From Streptomyces bottropensis ATCC 25435 (GTDB lineage: Bacteria > Actinomycetota > Actinomycetes > Streptomycetales > Streptomycetaceae): DNA of 64,000 nucleotides. The stretch lies in the NCBI RefSeq assembly GCF_000383595.1, contig NZ_KB911581.1:310001-374000 (forward strand). The letters are read 5' to 3'. The notes under the pieces were generated by a model. It searched no databases. It saw only the letters and a list, made by a program, of their open reading frames with translations, and was not told the DNA's origin. Shown here piece by piece: positions 44,556 to 53,958 of this stretch. Both the position numbers and the translations under genes were made by a program. Every line of letters starts with the position of its first letter. Positions within the stretch are counted from its first letter, which is position 1.

Positions 44556-45533
44556 ATGCAAAGAGGCATCATCGGGCTTGCCATAGCAGCGGTCACGTTC
44601 ACGGTCGCGACCGGATGCGGATCCTCGTCTTCTACGACAGGCGGTTCCTCGCCCTCGGACGGGGACAAGGCAACGCAGGTCAAGGTAGGGGTCATTCCCA
44701 TCGTCGATGTGGCGCCGCTGTATCTGGGAGAGAAGAAGGGCTTCTTCGGCAGTCGCGGCATCGAGCTGGAGTTGGTGACCGCCCAGGGTGGCGCCGCGAT
44801 CATCCCCGGTGTCGTGAGCGGCGAGTTCCAGTTCGGGTTCAGCAATGTCACCTCGCTGATGATCGCGCAGTCCAAGGGAGTGCCGGTCAAGTCCGTGGTC
44901 AACGGTGTCGCCTCCACCGGCGTCACCGGGAAGGATGTCACGGGAGTCGCGGTCCAGAAGGACAGCGAGGTCAAGTCCGCGAAGGACCTCGCAGGGAAGA
45001 CAGTGGCTGTCAACACCCTCAAGAACATCGGGGACACCACCGTCCAGGAGTCGGTGCGCAAGGACGGAGGAGACCCCTCGAAGGTCAAGTTCGTCGAGTT
45101 GCCGTTCGACCAGATGCCGGCCGCGCTGGACAGCGGACGGGTCGACGCCGCCTGGATGGCCGAGCCGGCGCTGACCATCGCCAAGGGACAGGGCGCCCGT
45201 GTCGTGGCGTCCCCGTTCGCCGACACCGACCCGAAGCTCACCGTCGCGACGTACTTCGCCTCCACCAAGCTGGCGCAGGAGGACCCCGAGCTGGTGAAGA
45301 AGTTCACCGAGGCGATGACCGAGTCCCTGGAGTACGCCGCGGAACACCCCGACGAAGCGCGCCAGATCCTCACCACCTACACCAAGATCAGCGGTGAGGT
45401 GCTGAAGAACCTGACGCTGCCGAGCTGGACCGCGGAGTACGACATGAAGTCCCTGGAGAAGCTCGCCTCCCTCGGCGAGCAGGACGGCCTCTTCGGCGGC
45501 AAGAAGCCCGACCTGGACGCCCTGTTCTCATGA
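44556..45533 (+). CDS. Lipoprotein substrate-binding protein, NMT1/SsuA-TauA type
   Basis: ATG 44556 follows CAGGAGGGGCCCC. The 325-residue protein has a lipoprotein signal (MQRGIIGLAIAAVTFTVATGC, with VATGC as the lipobox), a Ser/Gly linker and an NMT1-like periplasmic-binding fold (KVGVIPIVDVAPLYLGEKKGFFGSRGIELELVTAQGG, DLAGKTVAVNTLKNIGDTTVQESVR, MPAALDSGRVDAAWMAEPALTIA). This family brings sulfonates, taurine, nitrate, thiamin precursors or aromatic acids to SsuBC-type ABC importers. The ligand is not predictable here. It is the first gene of a four-gene operon and overlaps the next gene (ATGA). Confidence 0.9.
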   Translation: MQRGIIGLAIAAVTFTVATGCGSSSSTTGGSSPSDGDKATQVKVGVIPIVDVAPLYLGEKKGFFGSRGIELELVTAQGGAAIIPGVVSGEFQFGFSNVTSLMIAQSKGVPVKSVVNGVASTGVTGKDVTGVAVQKDSEVKSAKDLAGKTVAVNTLKNIGDTTVQESVRKDGGDPSKVKFVELPFDQMPAALDSGRVDAAWMAEPALTIAKGQGARVVASPFADTDPKLTVATYFASTKLAQEDPELVKKFTEAMTESLEYAAEHPDEARQILTTYTKISGEVLKNLTLPSWTAEYDMKSLEKLASLGEQDGLFGGKKPDLDALFS

Positions 45534-46402
45534 GCGGTTCCCAGAGCACCTCTGTACTGACGAAGAGCGGCGGCGCCGTCGGGACCGTCAGCGGTCCCGA
45601 CGGGCCGGACACGCGACGTGCCCGGCGCTCTCCGGGGAAGGCCGCCACGATGTTGCGTGGGGCAGCGGGCCTGGTGGGCCTGGTGGTCCTGCTTCAAGTG
45701 CTGCCCCACACCGGTCTGGTCTCCGCCGACTACCTCCCGCCCGCGTCGGAGATGGGCCGGGCCCTGTGGCAGGTGCTCGCCGAGGACGCGTTCTGGACCG
45801 CGCTCGGCGACACCTTGACCGGGTGGGGTATCGGACTGGCCATCGCCGTCGTGGCGGGCGTGACGGCGGGCATCGTGATCGGATCGGTGCCCGTGCTGCG
45901 GGCGGCGACCGCCTCGACGATCGAGTTCCTGCGGCCCATCCCGTCGGTGGCGCTGATCCCGGTGGCCGTACTGCTCTACGGCACGGACCTGAGATCGAAA
46001 CTGCTGCTGGTGGTGTACGCCTCCTTCTGGCAGGTCCTCGTCCAGGTGCTGGCCGGGATGCAGGACGTCGACCCGGTCGCTGACGACACCGCCCGCAGCT
46101 ACCAGCTGGGCACGTGGGGACGGGTGCGCCACGTCATGTGGCCCACCGCGCTGCCGTATGTGATGACGGGCGTACGGCTGGCCGCCACCGTGGCGCTGGT
46201 CCTGGCGATCACCGCCGAACTCGTCATCGGCTCGCCTGGGCTGGGCAACCAGATCGCTGTCGCCCAGACCTCCGGCGCGGTACCCGACGTCTACGCCCTG
46301 GTCCTGGTCACCGGGCTGCTGGGCATCGCGATCAACCTGGTGGCCCGTGCCGTCGAGCGGCGGGCGCTGCACTGGCATCAGTCCATCCGCAGGGAAGGGT
46401 AG
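45530..46402 (+). CDS. ABC importer permease (SsuC/TauC type) 1
   Basis: The 290-residue protein has about 60 polar N-terminal residues, then six predicted membrane segments with the EAA-type loop SYQLGTWGRVRHVMWPTALPYVMTGVRLAATVALVLAITAELV near the C-terminus, the contact to the ATPase. It overlaps the binding-protein gene by four bases and is followed at 4 bases by a second permease. Together they form a heterodimeric membrane channel. Confidence 0.9.
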   Translation: MSGSQSTSVLTKSGGAVGTVSGPDGPDTRRARRSPGKAATMLRGAAGLVGLVVLLQVLPHTGLVSADYLPPASEMGRALWQVLAEDAFWTALGDTLTGWGIGLAIAVVAGVTAGIVIGSVPVLRAATASTIEFLRPIPSVALIPVAVLLYGTDLRSKLLLVVYASFWQVLVQVLAGMQDVDPVADDTARSYQLGTWGRVRHVMWPTALPYVMTGVRLAATVALVLAITAELVIGSPGLGNQIAVAQTSGAVPDVYALVLVTGLLGIAINLVARAVERRALHWHQSIRREG

Positions 46403-46406
46403 CCGG

Positions 46407-47198
46407 ATGATCCGGACGACTGTCCTCAACGCGGCCCGTCGGGCCTCGCTGGTCCTGGGCCTGCCCCTGGTCCTGTTCGGACTGTGGTGGTCCCTCACCG
46501 CCGGCAGCACCGACTTCTACAGCCCTCCGCTCTCCACCATCCTGGGGAGATTCGCAGACGTCTGGACGGGCGAGCGGCTGGCATCCGACGTGGTCCCCAG
46601 CGTGATGCGGCTGACCGCCGGCTATCTGCTGGCCGTCATCGTCGGAGTCGGGCTGGGGCTGGTGATCGGCATGAGCCGCCTCGTGCGCGACTTCCTGGAG
46701 CCGGTCATGGAGCTCTTCAGGGCCATACCGCCCCCGGTGCTGGTACCGATCATCATGCTCTTCGCGGGCATCGGCGACACCATGAAGGTGCTCGTCATCG
46801 TCAGCGGGTGCATGTGGCCGATCCTGCTCAACACGGTCGAGGGTGTCCGTGCCGTCGACGAGGTACTCAGCGACACCTGCCGCTCGTACGGCATCACCGG
46901 CACTCGACGCCTGTGGCACCTGGTACTGCGCTCGGCGAGCCCGCAGATCGTCACCGGCATGCGTCAGTCCCTGTCGATCGGCATCATCCTCATGGTCATC
47001 AGCGAGATGTTCGCCGCCAGCAACGGACTCGGGTTCGCCGTCGTGCAGTTCCAGCGGTCCTTCGCCATCCCCGAGATGTGGAGCGGCGTCCTGCTGCTCG
47101 GCCTGCTCGGTTTCGTCCTGTCGCTGCTCTTCCGGTTCACGGAGAACCGGGTCCTGGCCTGGTACCACGGCTTGCGCCGGGCTCAGCGCAATCCCTGA
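46407..47198 (+). CDS. ABC importer permease (SsuC/TauC type) 2
   Basis: ATG 46407 follows GGGAAGGG; the in-frame start at 46347 lies inside the previous gene. The 263-residue permease has VVPSVMRLTAGYLLAVIVGVGLGLVIGMSR, IPPPVLVPIIMLFAGIGDTMKVLVI and the EAA loop CRSYGITGTRRLWHLVLRSASPQIVTGMRQSLSIG. It pairs with permease 1. Confidence 0.9.
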   Translation: MIRTTVLNAARRASLVLGLPLVLFGLWWSLTAGSTDFYSPPLSTILGRFADVWTGERLASDVVPSVMRLTAGYLLAVIVGVGLGLVIGMSRLVRDFLEPVMELFRAIPPPVLVPIIMLFAGIGDTMKVLVIVSGCMWPILLNTVEGVRAVDEVLSDTCRSYGITGTRRLWHLVLRSASPQIVTGMRQSLSIGIILMVISEMFAASNGLGFAVVQFQRSFAIPEMWSGVLLLGLLGFVLSLLFRFTENRVLAWYHGLRRAQRNP

Positions 47199-47211
47199 CA
47201 AGGAGACGTCG

Positions 47212-48045
47212 ATGCTCGACGTACGCAATCTGCAGAAGATCTACACCGGACGCAACCGCAGCGTCGAAGCTCTGCGGAACCTGACCTTTCATATCGCTGC
47301 CGGAGAACTGGTGTGTCTGGTCGGACCGTCGGGGTGCGGCAAGACGACTCTGCTGAAATGCATGGCGGGGCTGCTCGACCCCACCAGCGGCGAGGTCCGT
47401 CTGGAAGGCCGTCCCATCGCGGGACCGCCACCCGCCATGGCCGTCGTGTTCCAGGAGTACGGCCGGTCCCTGTTCGCCTGGATGAACGTGCGCGACAACG
47501 TGGCCCTGCCGCTTCGCCGCAAGAAGCTGGGCAAGGCCAGGGAGAACGAACTGGTCGACCACGCGCTGGAGGTGGTCGGTCTCGCCGATGCCCACCACGC
47601 CTACCCCTGGCAACTCTCGGGAGGAATGCAGCAGCGCGTCGCGATCGCCCGCGCCGTCGCGTTCGAACCGAAGGTGCTGCTGATGGACGAGCCGTTCGCA
47701 GCCGTCGACGCACAGACGCGCGCCGAGCTGGAGGACCTCATCAGGCGCCTGTGGCACGACCTGGGCGTCACCGTCCTGTTCGTCACCCATGACATCGACG
47801 AAGCGGTCTACCTCGGCCAGCGGACCATCATCCTGTCCAAGTCGCCGACCGTCGTGCAGGAGGATCTGACCATCGATCTCCCCGACGAGCGCGACCAGCT
47901 GCACACCCGCTCCAGCACGCGATTCGCCGAACTGCGCGCGCACGTCTACGAACAGATCCAACGCGCGAAACACCTCAGCGGCGACACGGACACGGAGGCG
48001 CCCGACCGCAGCAAGGACTTCGCCGCACAGGAGGCCGGGGCCTGA
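47212..48045 (+). CDS. ABC importer ATPase (SsuB/TauB type)
   Basis: ATG 47212 follows AAGGAGACGTCG. The 277-residue ATPase has Walker [10 protein letters not shown] (about 38-46), Q-loop [19 protein letters not shown], signature [14 protein letters not shown], Walker [18 protein letters not shown] and the H-loop [13 protein letters not shown]. These are the NitT/TauT-family features. The last ~35 residues are a polar tail ([22 protein letters not shown]). It energises the importer formed by the three preceding gene products and closes the operon. Confidence 0.93.
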   Translation: MLDVRNLQKIYTGRNRSVEALRNLTFHIAAGELVCLVGPSGCGKTTLLKCMAGLLDPTSGEVRLEGRPIAGPPPAMAVVFQEYGRSLFAWMNVRDNVALPLRRKKLGKARENELVDHALEVVGLADAHHAYPWQLSGGMQQRVAIARAVAFEPKVLLMDEPFAAVDAQTRAELEDLIRRLWHDLGVTVLFVTHDIDEAVYLGQRTIILSKSPTVVQEDLTIDLPDERDQLHTRSSTRFAELRAHVYEQIQRAKHLSGDTDTEAPDRSKDFAAQEAGA

Positions 48046-48190
48046 CACACCGCACGGCACCGGGCCGGCCCGTGACACTGCACGCACCCCTGGTGATGCG
48101 CCATGAGGTACGGCGGCGCGCGCGGTGGTCGGCTCGGTGCTCTCCGCCCCTCCAACCTGTCATTCGAACCGTGAAGAAGTGGGCAACGCC

Positions 48191-49084
48191 ATGGCGTTCA
48201 GTTCAAGAGTCCAGGCCAGAGGCATCCAACTGCTGCTCGGCCGCATGATGTCCCGCGTGCACAAGGACCTGCGCTTCACCGACGTCCCCAAGCGCACCGA
48301 AACCCTCCGGGTGGAGACCGGTGCCGGACCGGTGACCTGCACCGTCTACCGCCCGCCGGCCACGACCGGATCCCTCGCTCCCGCGTACGTCAACTTCCAC
48401 GGCGGTGGTTTCGTGGTCGGCCGCCCGGAGCAGGACGACCACATCTGCCGCTCCATCGCCGCCACGGCCGGCTGTGTGGTGATCAACGTGGACTACGCCG
48501 TCGCCCCGCAGCGGCAGTTCCCCGTTCCCGTGACCCAGGCGTACGACGTCACCGCGTGGGTCGCCGAGCACGGTCCCGAGGGCGGCTGGGACGGTTCGCG
48601 CCTCGCGGTGGGCGGGCACAGTGCCGGAGCCAACCTGACCGCCGCGGTCTGCCGCCTGGCCCGGGACCGCGGCACCTTCTCGCCCCGCCTCCAGATCATC
48701 GACTCCGCACCGCTCGACCAGCTCGCCGACCCGGCCACCAAGCAGTCCCTCATAGCCAAACCGCTGCTCAGCCCTCAGCTCATGCGGATCTTCACCGCCG
48801 CCTACGTCCCGAATCCCGCCGACCGCGCGCATCCCCTCGTCTCTCCCGCACTCTCCGACGACCTCGCCGGACTTCCTCCCGCCCTGGTCATCACCGCGGA
48901 GAACGACCGCCTGCGCGACGAAGGCGACGCCTATGCCAAGGCTCTGGAGGCCGCCGGCGTCCCGGTCACCCACCGTGTCTTCGAGGGGGTCGACCACTAC
49001 TTCACCCACACCGGCCCGGTGCCGGCGGCGAAACAGGCCATCGATCTGATGGCCACCACCTTGCGCAGCGCACTCAACGACTGA
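48191..49084 (+). CDS. Alpha/beta hydrolase, HSL-type esterase
   Basis: ATG 48191 follows GAAGAAGTGGG. The 297-residue cytoplasmic enzyme has the oxyanion-hole motif YVNFHGGGFVVGRPEQDD, the nucleophile elbow VGGHSAGANLTAAV, a catalytic acid region ALVITAENDRLRDEGDAYAKAL and the His in FEGVDHYFTH. This is the hormone-sensitive-lipase/esterase (group IV) family. It lies 145 bases after the importer ATPase in the same direction and before a double IclR regulator, suggesting that the imported compound or its derivative is an ester or lactone. The exact substrate is unknown. Confidence 0.9.
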   Translation: MAFSSRVQARGIQLLLGRMMSRVHKDLRFTDVPKRTETLRVETGAGPVTCTVYRPPATTGSLAPAYVNFHGGGFVVGRPEQDDHICRSIAATAGCVVINVDYAVAPQRQFPVPVTQAYDVTAWVAEHGPEGGWDGSRLAVGGHSAGANLTAAVCRLARDRGTFSPRLQIIDSAPLDQLADPATKQSLIAKPLLSPQLMRIFTAAYVPNPADRAHPLVSPALSDDLAGLPPALVITAENDRLRDEGDAYAKALEAAGVPVTHRVFEGVDHYFTHTGPVPAAKQAIDLMATTLRSALND

Positions 49085-49316
49085 CACCGGCGCTCCGGTC
49101 GGCGACGCATTCAGGGACGAGCGGGCGGGGACGGCCTCCCGCCCATCGACGGCTCACTCCCGGAACACGCACTCATATCAGGGATTCCTGCTGCGCCGGT
49201 TTCTGATCGAGACAACCGCGCTCCGTCGCCCGTTCCTGGCGGAGCGACCCGGACTCCCAGGCCCTCTGGAGGACTGATCGGCTACTGTTGCCTGCACCGA
49301 AGCAAGGAGTGACGGC

Positions 49317-50957
49317 ATGACGGCCGAGGTCGCGGCCAGTGAGGTGGACGGCGCCGCAACGGAGCAGGTGCCCACCGAGGCGGTCGGCCCTCTGATACGT
49401 GGGATCGCCGTCCTCAAGGCTCTTGCGGACGCCGGCGGGCAGGAGGACCTGCAAGAGCTCGCGAACCGCACCAGCCTCGCACGGGCCACCCTCGACCGCA
49501 TCACCGTCACCCTCGGCGCCATGGGCTACGTCCACATCGAGGGGCGTAGAGCCGTGCTGGCCCCGCCACTGATGGAGCTGGGCAACGCTTACCTGACTGC
49601 TGCCAGGATTCCCGAACTCCTGGGACCACGGGCCGACGCGCTGGCCGAGGAACTGGACGAGGGGGTCACCCTGACCGTGCCGGACCGGCACGGCGCCCAT
49701 TTCGTCCACTCGGCGGAGCGCGACCGGCGGATGGGAATCGTCTGCAGCATCGGCGACAGGCTGCCACTCGACGCCTCGGCGCCGGGCGCGCTGCTGGCCG
49801 CCACCTGGAGCCCCGCCGAATGGGAACACCACCGGGCGCACCACCCCTGCGTGCGCGGCGCGAAACTCATCGAGGCGTGTACGGACGATCTCCGCGAACG
49901 CGCCACCGCCGCGAAAGCCAACGGCTGGTCCCTCGACGACCAGTGGCTGGAGCCCGGCCTGATCGCCCTCGGCCACCCCGTCCATGCCCCGGACGGGGAC
50001 CTGGTGTGCGTGGTGAACGTGGTCAGCCTCATCGGACGCTACCCGAGCGCGGAAGCGCTGGCACGGGCCGCGCTGCCCGCTGTGCGGAGCGCCGTGGCGG
50101 ACATGGAACAACAACTGCGCACACCGCCGCCGGAACCACCGGCCGCGGCGGTCAGACCACTGCTCGATACCGAAGTCTCCAAGCCCGGGCGCGGAATCAT
50201 CGAGTCCCTCGTCCGCGGCCTGAGCGTGCTGACCGCCTTCGGCCCGGGCCGCGACGCCCTCAGGAACGCCGAGATAGCCCGTCTCACCGGCCTGCCACGG
50301 GCAACCGTACGGCGCGCGCTGATCACGCTGGACCACCTCGGGTATGTCACCGGTCAGGACGGGCTGTACCGGCCCAACGCCGCGATCCTCTCGCTGGGCT
50401 ACGCCCCGTTGTCGCGTCTGTCTCTGGCGCAATTGGCCCAACCCCATCTCACGGCCCTGTCCCACCGGCTCTCCGACTCCGCGTCCATGACAGTGCTCTC
50501 CGGTTCGGAGATCCTTTACGTCGCCCGCGCTGCCCCCGCCCGCCTGATGACGGTCCACGCCACAGTGGGCACACGACTGCCCGCGTACGCCACCGCGATG
50601 GGCCGCGTACTGCTCGCCGGCCTGCCCAGGAACGAATGCGCCGCGATCCTCGCCTCCTCAGCTCCGACGTCCCTCACCGCGCAGACGGTGACGGATCTCA
50701 ATGAACTGATCCGGCTTGTCGCACAGGCCGACGACGACGGATACGCCCTGCTCGACGGGGAACTCGAAGTCGGTCTGCGCTCGATGGCCGTGCCGGTCCG
50801 CAGCCGGGACGGCAAGGTGCGCGCCGCGATCAACGTCGCCATGCACTCCAGTCGGCGTTCGGTCACCGAATGCCTCGAGGAGGTCCTGCCCGCGCTCCAC
50901 GCCGCGGCGGCAGGTATCGAACGTGACCTGGGGCCGGTCTCCTCGACCAAGACCTGA
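49317..50957 (+). CDS. Double IclR-family regulator (two IclR units in one chain)
   Basis: ATG 49317 follows AAGGAGTGACGGC. The 546-residue protein contains two consecutive IclR modules. Unit 1 (about 24-255) has an HTH (GIAVLKALADAGGQEDLQELANRTSLARATLDRITVTLGAMGYVHIEG) and effector domain ending ISLIGRYPSAEALARAALPAV-like sequence. Unit 2 (about 300-540) has an HTH (GLSVLTAFGPGRDALRNAEIARLTGLPRATVRRALITLDHLGYV) and a more canonical effector domain (GTRLPAYATAMGRVLLAGLP, DGYALLDGELEVGLRSMAVPVRSRDGKVRAAINVAMH). Most IclR proteins have one unit of about 250 residues. Genes nearby suggest it controls the importer and the esterases. Confidence 0.9.
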   Translation: MTAEVAASEVDGAATEQVPTEAVGPLIRGIAVLKALADAGGQEDLQELANRTSLARATLDRITVTLGAMGYVHIEGRRAVLAPPLMELGNAYLTAARIPELLGPRADALAEELDEGVTLTVPDRHGAHFVHSAERDRRMGIVCSIGDRLPLDASAPGALLAATWSPAEWEHHRAHHPCVRGAKLIEACTDDLRERATAAKANGWSLDDQWLEPGLIALGHPVHAPDGDLVCVVNVVSLIGRYPSAEALARAALPAVRSAVADMEQQLRTPPPEPPAAAVRPLLDTEVSKPGRGIIESLVRGLSVLTAFGPGRDALRNAEIARLTGLPRATVRRALITLDHLGYVTGQDGLYRPNAAILSLGYAPLSRLSLAQLAQPHLTALSHRLSDSASMTVLSGSEILYVARAAPARLMTVHATVGTRLPAYATAMGRVLLAGLPRNECAAILASSAPTSLTAQTVTDLNELIRLVAQADDDGYALLDGELEVGLRSMAVPVRSRDGKVRAAINVAMHSSRRSVTECLEEVLPALHAAAAGIERDLGPVSSTKT

Positions 50958-51292
50958 CGGCGCCACCGCCGCGTGACGGCCGGGGTGTTCGGCGCAGGAT
51001 CGCGTGAGCGCCGGAGCGCGCCTCCGCCCGTGACATGCGCCCGTCACTAGCCGGGTGAGGGCAGCCGAAGCCCTCGCAGTGGCGCTGTCGCCGGCCCGCT
51101 GCCGGTGGGTCGTGAGCCCGTGCATCTTCACCACCATTGACACCCGCTTGGTGCCAGACCCAAACTCATGCCAGCCGTCCAACGAATTAAATTTCGTCAG
51201 GCGAACGCGGTTCATCTGCTTCAAGTAATCCGGCCATCCCGGCTGTTCGGCATCCGAGCCGCCGGCCGCTTCCCACTCGAAGAGGAGTGAGC
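50958..51292. other. Intergenic region before the secreted hydrolase
   Basis: No gene is seen in these 335 bases. A TTGACA hexamer (51137-51142) is a possible -35 without a clear -10. ACGAATTAAATTTCGT (51181-51196), an imperfect palindrome in an AT-rich patch, is a candidate operator. Confidence 0.45.
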
Positions 51293-52363
51293 ATGAGGAT
51301 CCGGCATCGACGAACTACGCGGTTGCGTATTGGTCGCGCTCTCATGGCGCTGGCGGCATCTGTCATCGCCTTGGGGGTCACCATGGCCCCCGGTCATGCG
51401 GCCCCCGCCCCCGGACCCGACGAGGTGAGAGTGGCCAGGGACATCGCCTACGCGCCGGCCCAGCCGGCCGACAGCCAGGGCCACCTGTTGGACCTGTACA
51501 TCCCCCGGTCGCAGCGGCCGGTTCCGTTGGTGATCTTCACGGGAGGCTCGGCGTGGATGGCCGACAACGGCCGACAGGGCGCTGACCAGGTCGCCGCCCA
51601 GCTCAACCCGCATGGGTTCGCGGTGGCGGGTGTGTCGGTCCGTTCCAGCTCACAGGCCGAGTTCCCGGCCCAGCTCCACGACATCAAGGGCGCCATACGC
51701 TGGCTGCGGGCGCACGCCCAGGTTTACCACCTCGACCCTCGACGCTTCGCGATCATGGGTGATTCCTCGGGGGGCTGGACCTCGGCGATGGCCGCGGTCA
51801 CCGGAGACCTCCCGCGACTGGAGGGAGACGTGGGAGTGCGCGGTCCGTCCAGCGCGGTACAGGCGGCCGTGCCGTTCTACCCGCCGACTGATTTTTCCCA
51901 GATGGATGCGCACATGCTGGACGACTGCAAGGTGTTCAACCAGCTCCTGGGGACGACCGACTGCCACTCGGACGCACGCTCACCCGAATCGCGGCTGCTC
52001 GGCTGTCCCATCAAGGACTGCCCGGACAAGGTCGCGGCCGCGAACCCTCTCACCTACGTCACCGACCGGCCCCTGCCCCCGACGCTGATCTTCCACGGCG
52101 AGCAGGACCCCTTGGTGCCTTACCACCAGGGCCGACTGCTGCGCGACGCCCTGGCCTCCGCCAAAGCCAATGTGCGTATGATCTCCCTCCCGCACGCCGG
52201 TCACGGTCCGATTTCCAGCATGCTGGGCGACCCCGACACCCGCCGGGACGCCTACGAGGAATACGCACGGCACGGTCACACCACGCCGCCTGTTCCCGTG
52301 ACACCGTCGTGGCAGACCATCGTCTCCTTCCTGACGTCCGAGTTGCGTCCCGCGGCGAGGTAG
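51293..52363 (+). CDS. Secreted alpha/beta hydrolase (esterase-like)
   Basis: ATG 51293 is preceded by AAGAGGAGTGAGC; a GTG six bases earlier lies inside that site. The 356-residue protein has a signal peptide with an Arg-rich n-region (MRIRHRRTTRLRIGRALMALAASVIALG, ending HAAPA). The hydrolase core has LLDLYIPRSQRPVPLVIFTGGSAW, the nucleophile elbow IMGDSSGGWTSAM, the acid region PTLIFHGEQDPLVPYHQ and a final HAGHG His. The oxyanion segment is TGGSAW instead of HGGG, as in BD-FAE-like feruloyl/acetyl esterases. The cysteines in DDCKVF, TDCH, LGCPIKDCPDK may form disulfides, fitting export. Confidence 0.9.
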   Translation: MRIRHRRTTRLRIGRALMALAASVIALGVTMAPGHAAPAPGPDEVRVARDIAYAPAQPADSQGHLLDLYIPRSQRPVPLVIFTGGSAWMADNGRQGADQVAAQLNPHGFAVAGVSVRSSSQAEFPAQLHDIKGAIRWLRAHAQVYHLDPRRFAIMGDSSGGWTSAMAAVTGDLPRLEGDVGVRGPSSAVQAAVPFYPPTDFSQMDAHMLDDCKVFNQLLGTTDCHSDARSPESRLLGCPIKDCPDKVAAANPLTYVTDRPLPPTLIFHGEQDPLVPYHQGRLLRDALASAKANVRMISLPHAGHGPISSMLGDPDTRRDAYEEYARHGHTTPPVPVTPSWQTIVSFLTSELRPAAR

Positions 52364-52381
52364 GCCCACCGCAAGGCGACC

Positions 52382-52603
52382 TCACGATGCACACCGCTCA
52401 GCGGGGCGGATACCGGCGGCGGCGCCCAGTGCCGTGGATACCCGGTACTCGGCCAGGACACCGTGCACGGTGTTGCCGGCCAGGTGGGAGCATGCCCGGC
52501 TCCAGAACTCGTCGAGTCTGCCTGCAGCTTCGCCGTTGGCCCGTATCGGCTCGTTGCCGCTCCGGCGCCTGATGACCAGAGGACCAAGAGCGGCTTTGCT
52601 CAT
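52382..52603 (-). pseudogene. N-terminal fragment of the nuclease-like gene (duplicate of 60927-61529)
   Basis: The 73-codon frame MSKAALGPLVIRRRSGNEPIRANGEAAGRLDEFWSRACSHLAGNTVHGVLAEYRVSTALGAAAG is clearly paralogous to the first third of the intact 200-residue protein at 60927-61529. The part with the proposed D...ExK catalytic core is missing, replaced by unrelated sequence before the stop. Confidence 0.85.
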
Positions 52604-53375
52604 GATCTCCTCCTGGCAACGGCCTGCGGCGAATGGCGCTCAGCCTGCCGGCAGCCACTGACAGAGGAGGTGGGCCCACCCCGACCCGGGAGCCGCAGTC
52701 ACCGGAAGCCGTTGAGCGACGATAGATGACGGGCCCGACCATGGCATGGTAGGGCCCGTCAGCCGTTCGCCGGCCTGGAACCGGTTCCTTCGATCGACGT
52801 GTCAGAGTCTCCGGCAACCAGCGCTGGAGACCCTGCGTGTCTGGCCGGGTGATCACCGTGACCGGTGCGGAAGGAAGGCCAGCGGCGTGACCGCGGTAGG
52901 GGTGAGTTCAGCGGCCTTCGGGGCGGATCGGGCGCGGGCAGTGTTGCTGCGGGCTTGTTCGGCCCGGGTGCGTGGCGTTCGCCGAGGCGCTGGATGCGCC
53001 AGGTGAGGACTTCCGTTGGCGAGCCCGCATCGTCCAGCGGGCGTGGCCCGGCCGCTTGTTGAAGCAGGATGGCGGGGTCGTGGCCCGCGCGCTCGGCGTC
53101 CGCGAGCACGGCCGCGAATGCGTCCCGGGCGGTCTCGTCGAGGACTTGTTCGGCGTGGGCGGGCACGGCCGTGCGCAGGTGCTCGGGTATCGGTGCGTGA
53201 CGTCGGCCGGCGGCTTTCCTACGACGAGCCGCGCCAGCGGGGCCGGTGCGGCCTGCCCGTAGGCGGCCTGGAGGTGGTGCAGGGTCTGCTGGGCGGCGGC
53301 GACCTGCTGGTCGTGGTGGTGCTGAGCGCTCCTGCGGCGCACGGCGAGGACAGGGAGGACGGCCGCGGTCGCCGC
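52411..53375. repeat. Direct repeat copy 1 (partner at 61336-62307)
   Basis: The ~965 bases contain, in the same order as copy 2, the start of the nuclease-like gene, its upstream spacer with a long hairpin (TGACGGGCCCGACCATG ... at 52724-52761) and the 3' part of the relaxase gene. Divergence is moderate with several frameshifts in the relaxase part of this copy. Confidence 0.88.
52865..53375 (-). pseudogene. 3' fragment of a relaxase gene (duplicate)
   Basis: Minus-strand frames match the C-terminal region of the relaxase at 61777-63489: HDQQVAAAQQTLHHLQAAYGQAAPAPLARLV, AHAEQVLDETARDAFAAVLADAERAGHDPAILLQQAAG and PLDDAGSPTEVLTWRIQRLGERHAPG. Frame changes near 53200 and 52980, and loss of the catalytic N-terminus, make it a dead copy. 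It joins directly to acyltransferase sequence at about 53375. Confidence 0.82.
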
Positions 53376-53383
53376 CGCCACGT

Positions 53384-53932
53384 TCGCGATCCGCCTGCGC
53401 TACCCGCTCGACACCTGGGTGCCGGTCCTGGACTTCGTCCAGGTCGAGCCCGCCCGGCTGCCGCAGCACGCCACGTTCTTCACCCTCGGTGTCCTCGCCC
53501 ACCGCCACGGATGGCTCGACCGGCTCGATGCCCGCACCGGCTGGCTCTGGCTGACCGGCGGCCTGCTCGCCTTGGCCCTCCTGTTCGCCGTCGGCGCGGA
53601 CGCGGACTGCTTCGGCCCGGCGGACTCAACGCCCCCGCCGCCCTGTGGTCAGCGTACGAGAGCGCCCTGTGCTGGCCCTGAGCGTCGGCCTGCTCACCCT
53701 GTTGCGCGAGACCGCCAGCGGCGACAACCGCCTGACACGCGAACTGGCGGCAGACGCGTACGCCGTCTATATCGACCATCTTCCGATCGTGGTGACCTTG
53801 CAGTACCACCTGGCGGACCGTGGCCTGTCCGCGACCGCCGCGTGGAGCATCGTCTCCGTCACCGCCGTGCCGACGTCCTTCCTGCTCGCTGCCGGACTGC
53901 GCAGGCTGCCGGGATTCCGGCGGGTGCTGTGA
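53384..53932 (+). pseudogene. Acyltransferase-3 membrane protein, truncated and frameshifted
   Basis: Three frames in succession give FAIRLRYPLDTWVPVLDFVQVEPARLPQHATFFTLGVLAHRHGWLDRL, then GGLNAPAALWSAYESALC, then LALSVGLLTLLRETASGDNRLTRELAADAYAVYIDHLPIVVTLQY. This is the C-terminal half of an OafA/YrhL-type acyltransferase with its multiple membrane helices. Frameshifts are near 53620 and 53670 and the N-terminal half with the catalytic His is absent. Confidence 0.75.
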
Positions 53933-53958
53933 GTGAGTACGCATTGCCCTGCGGCGTT

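Noticed and set aside
52309..53681. Plus-strand frames over repeat copy 1
   Set aside because: All recognisable similarity in this stretch is on the minus strand (nuclease and relaxase fragments).
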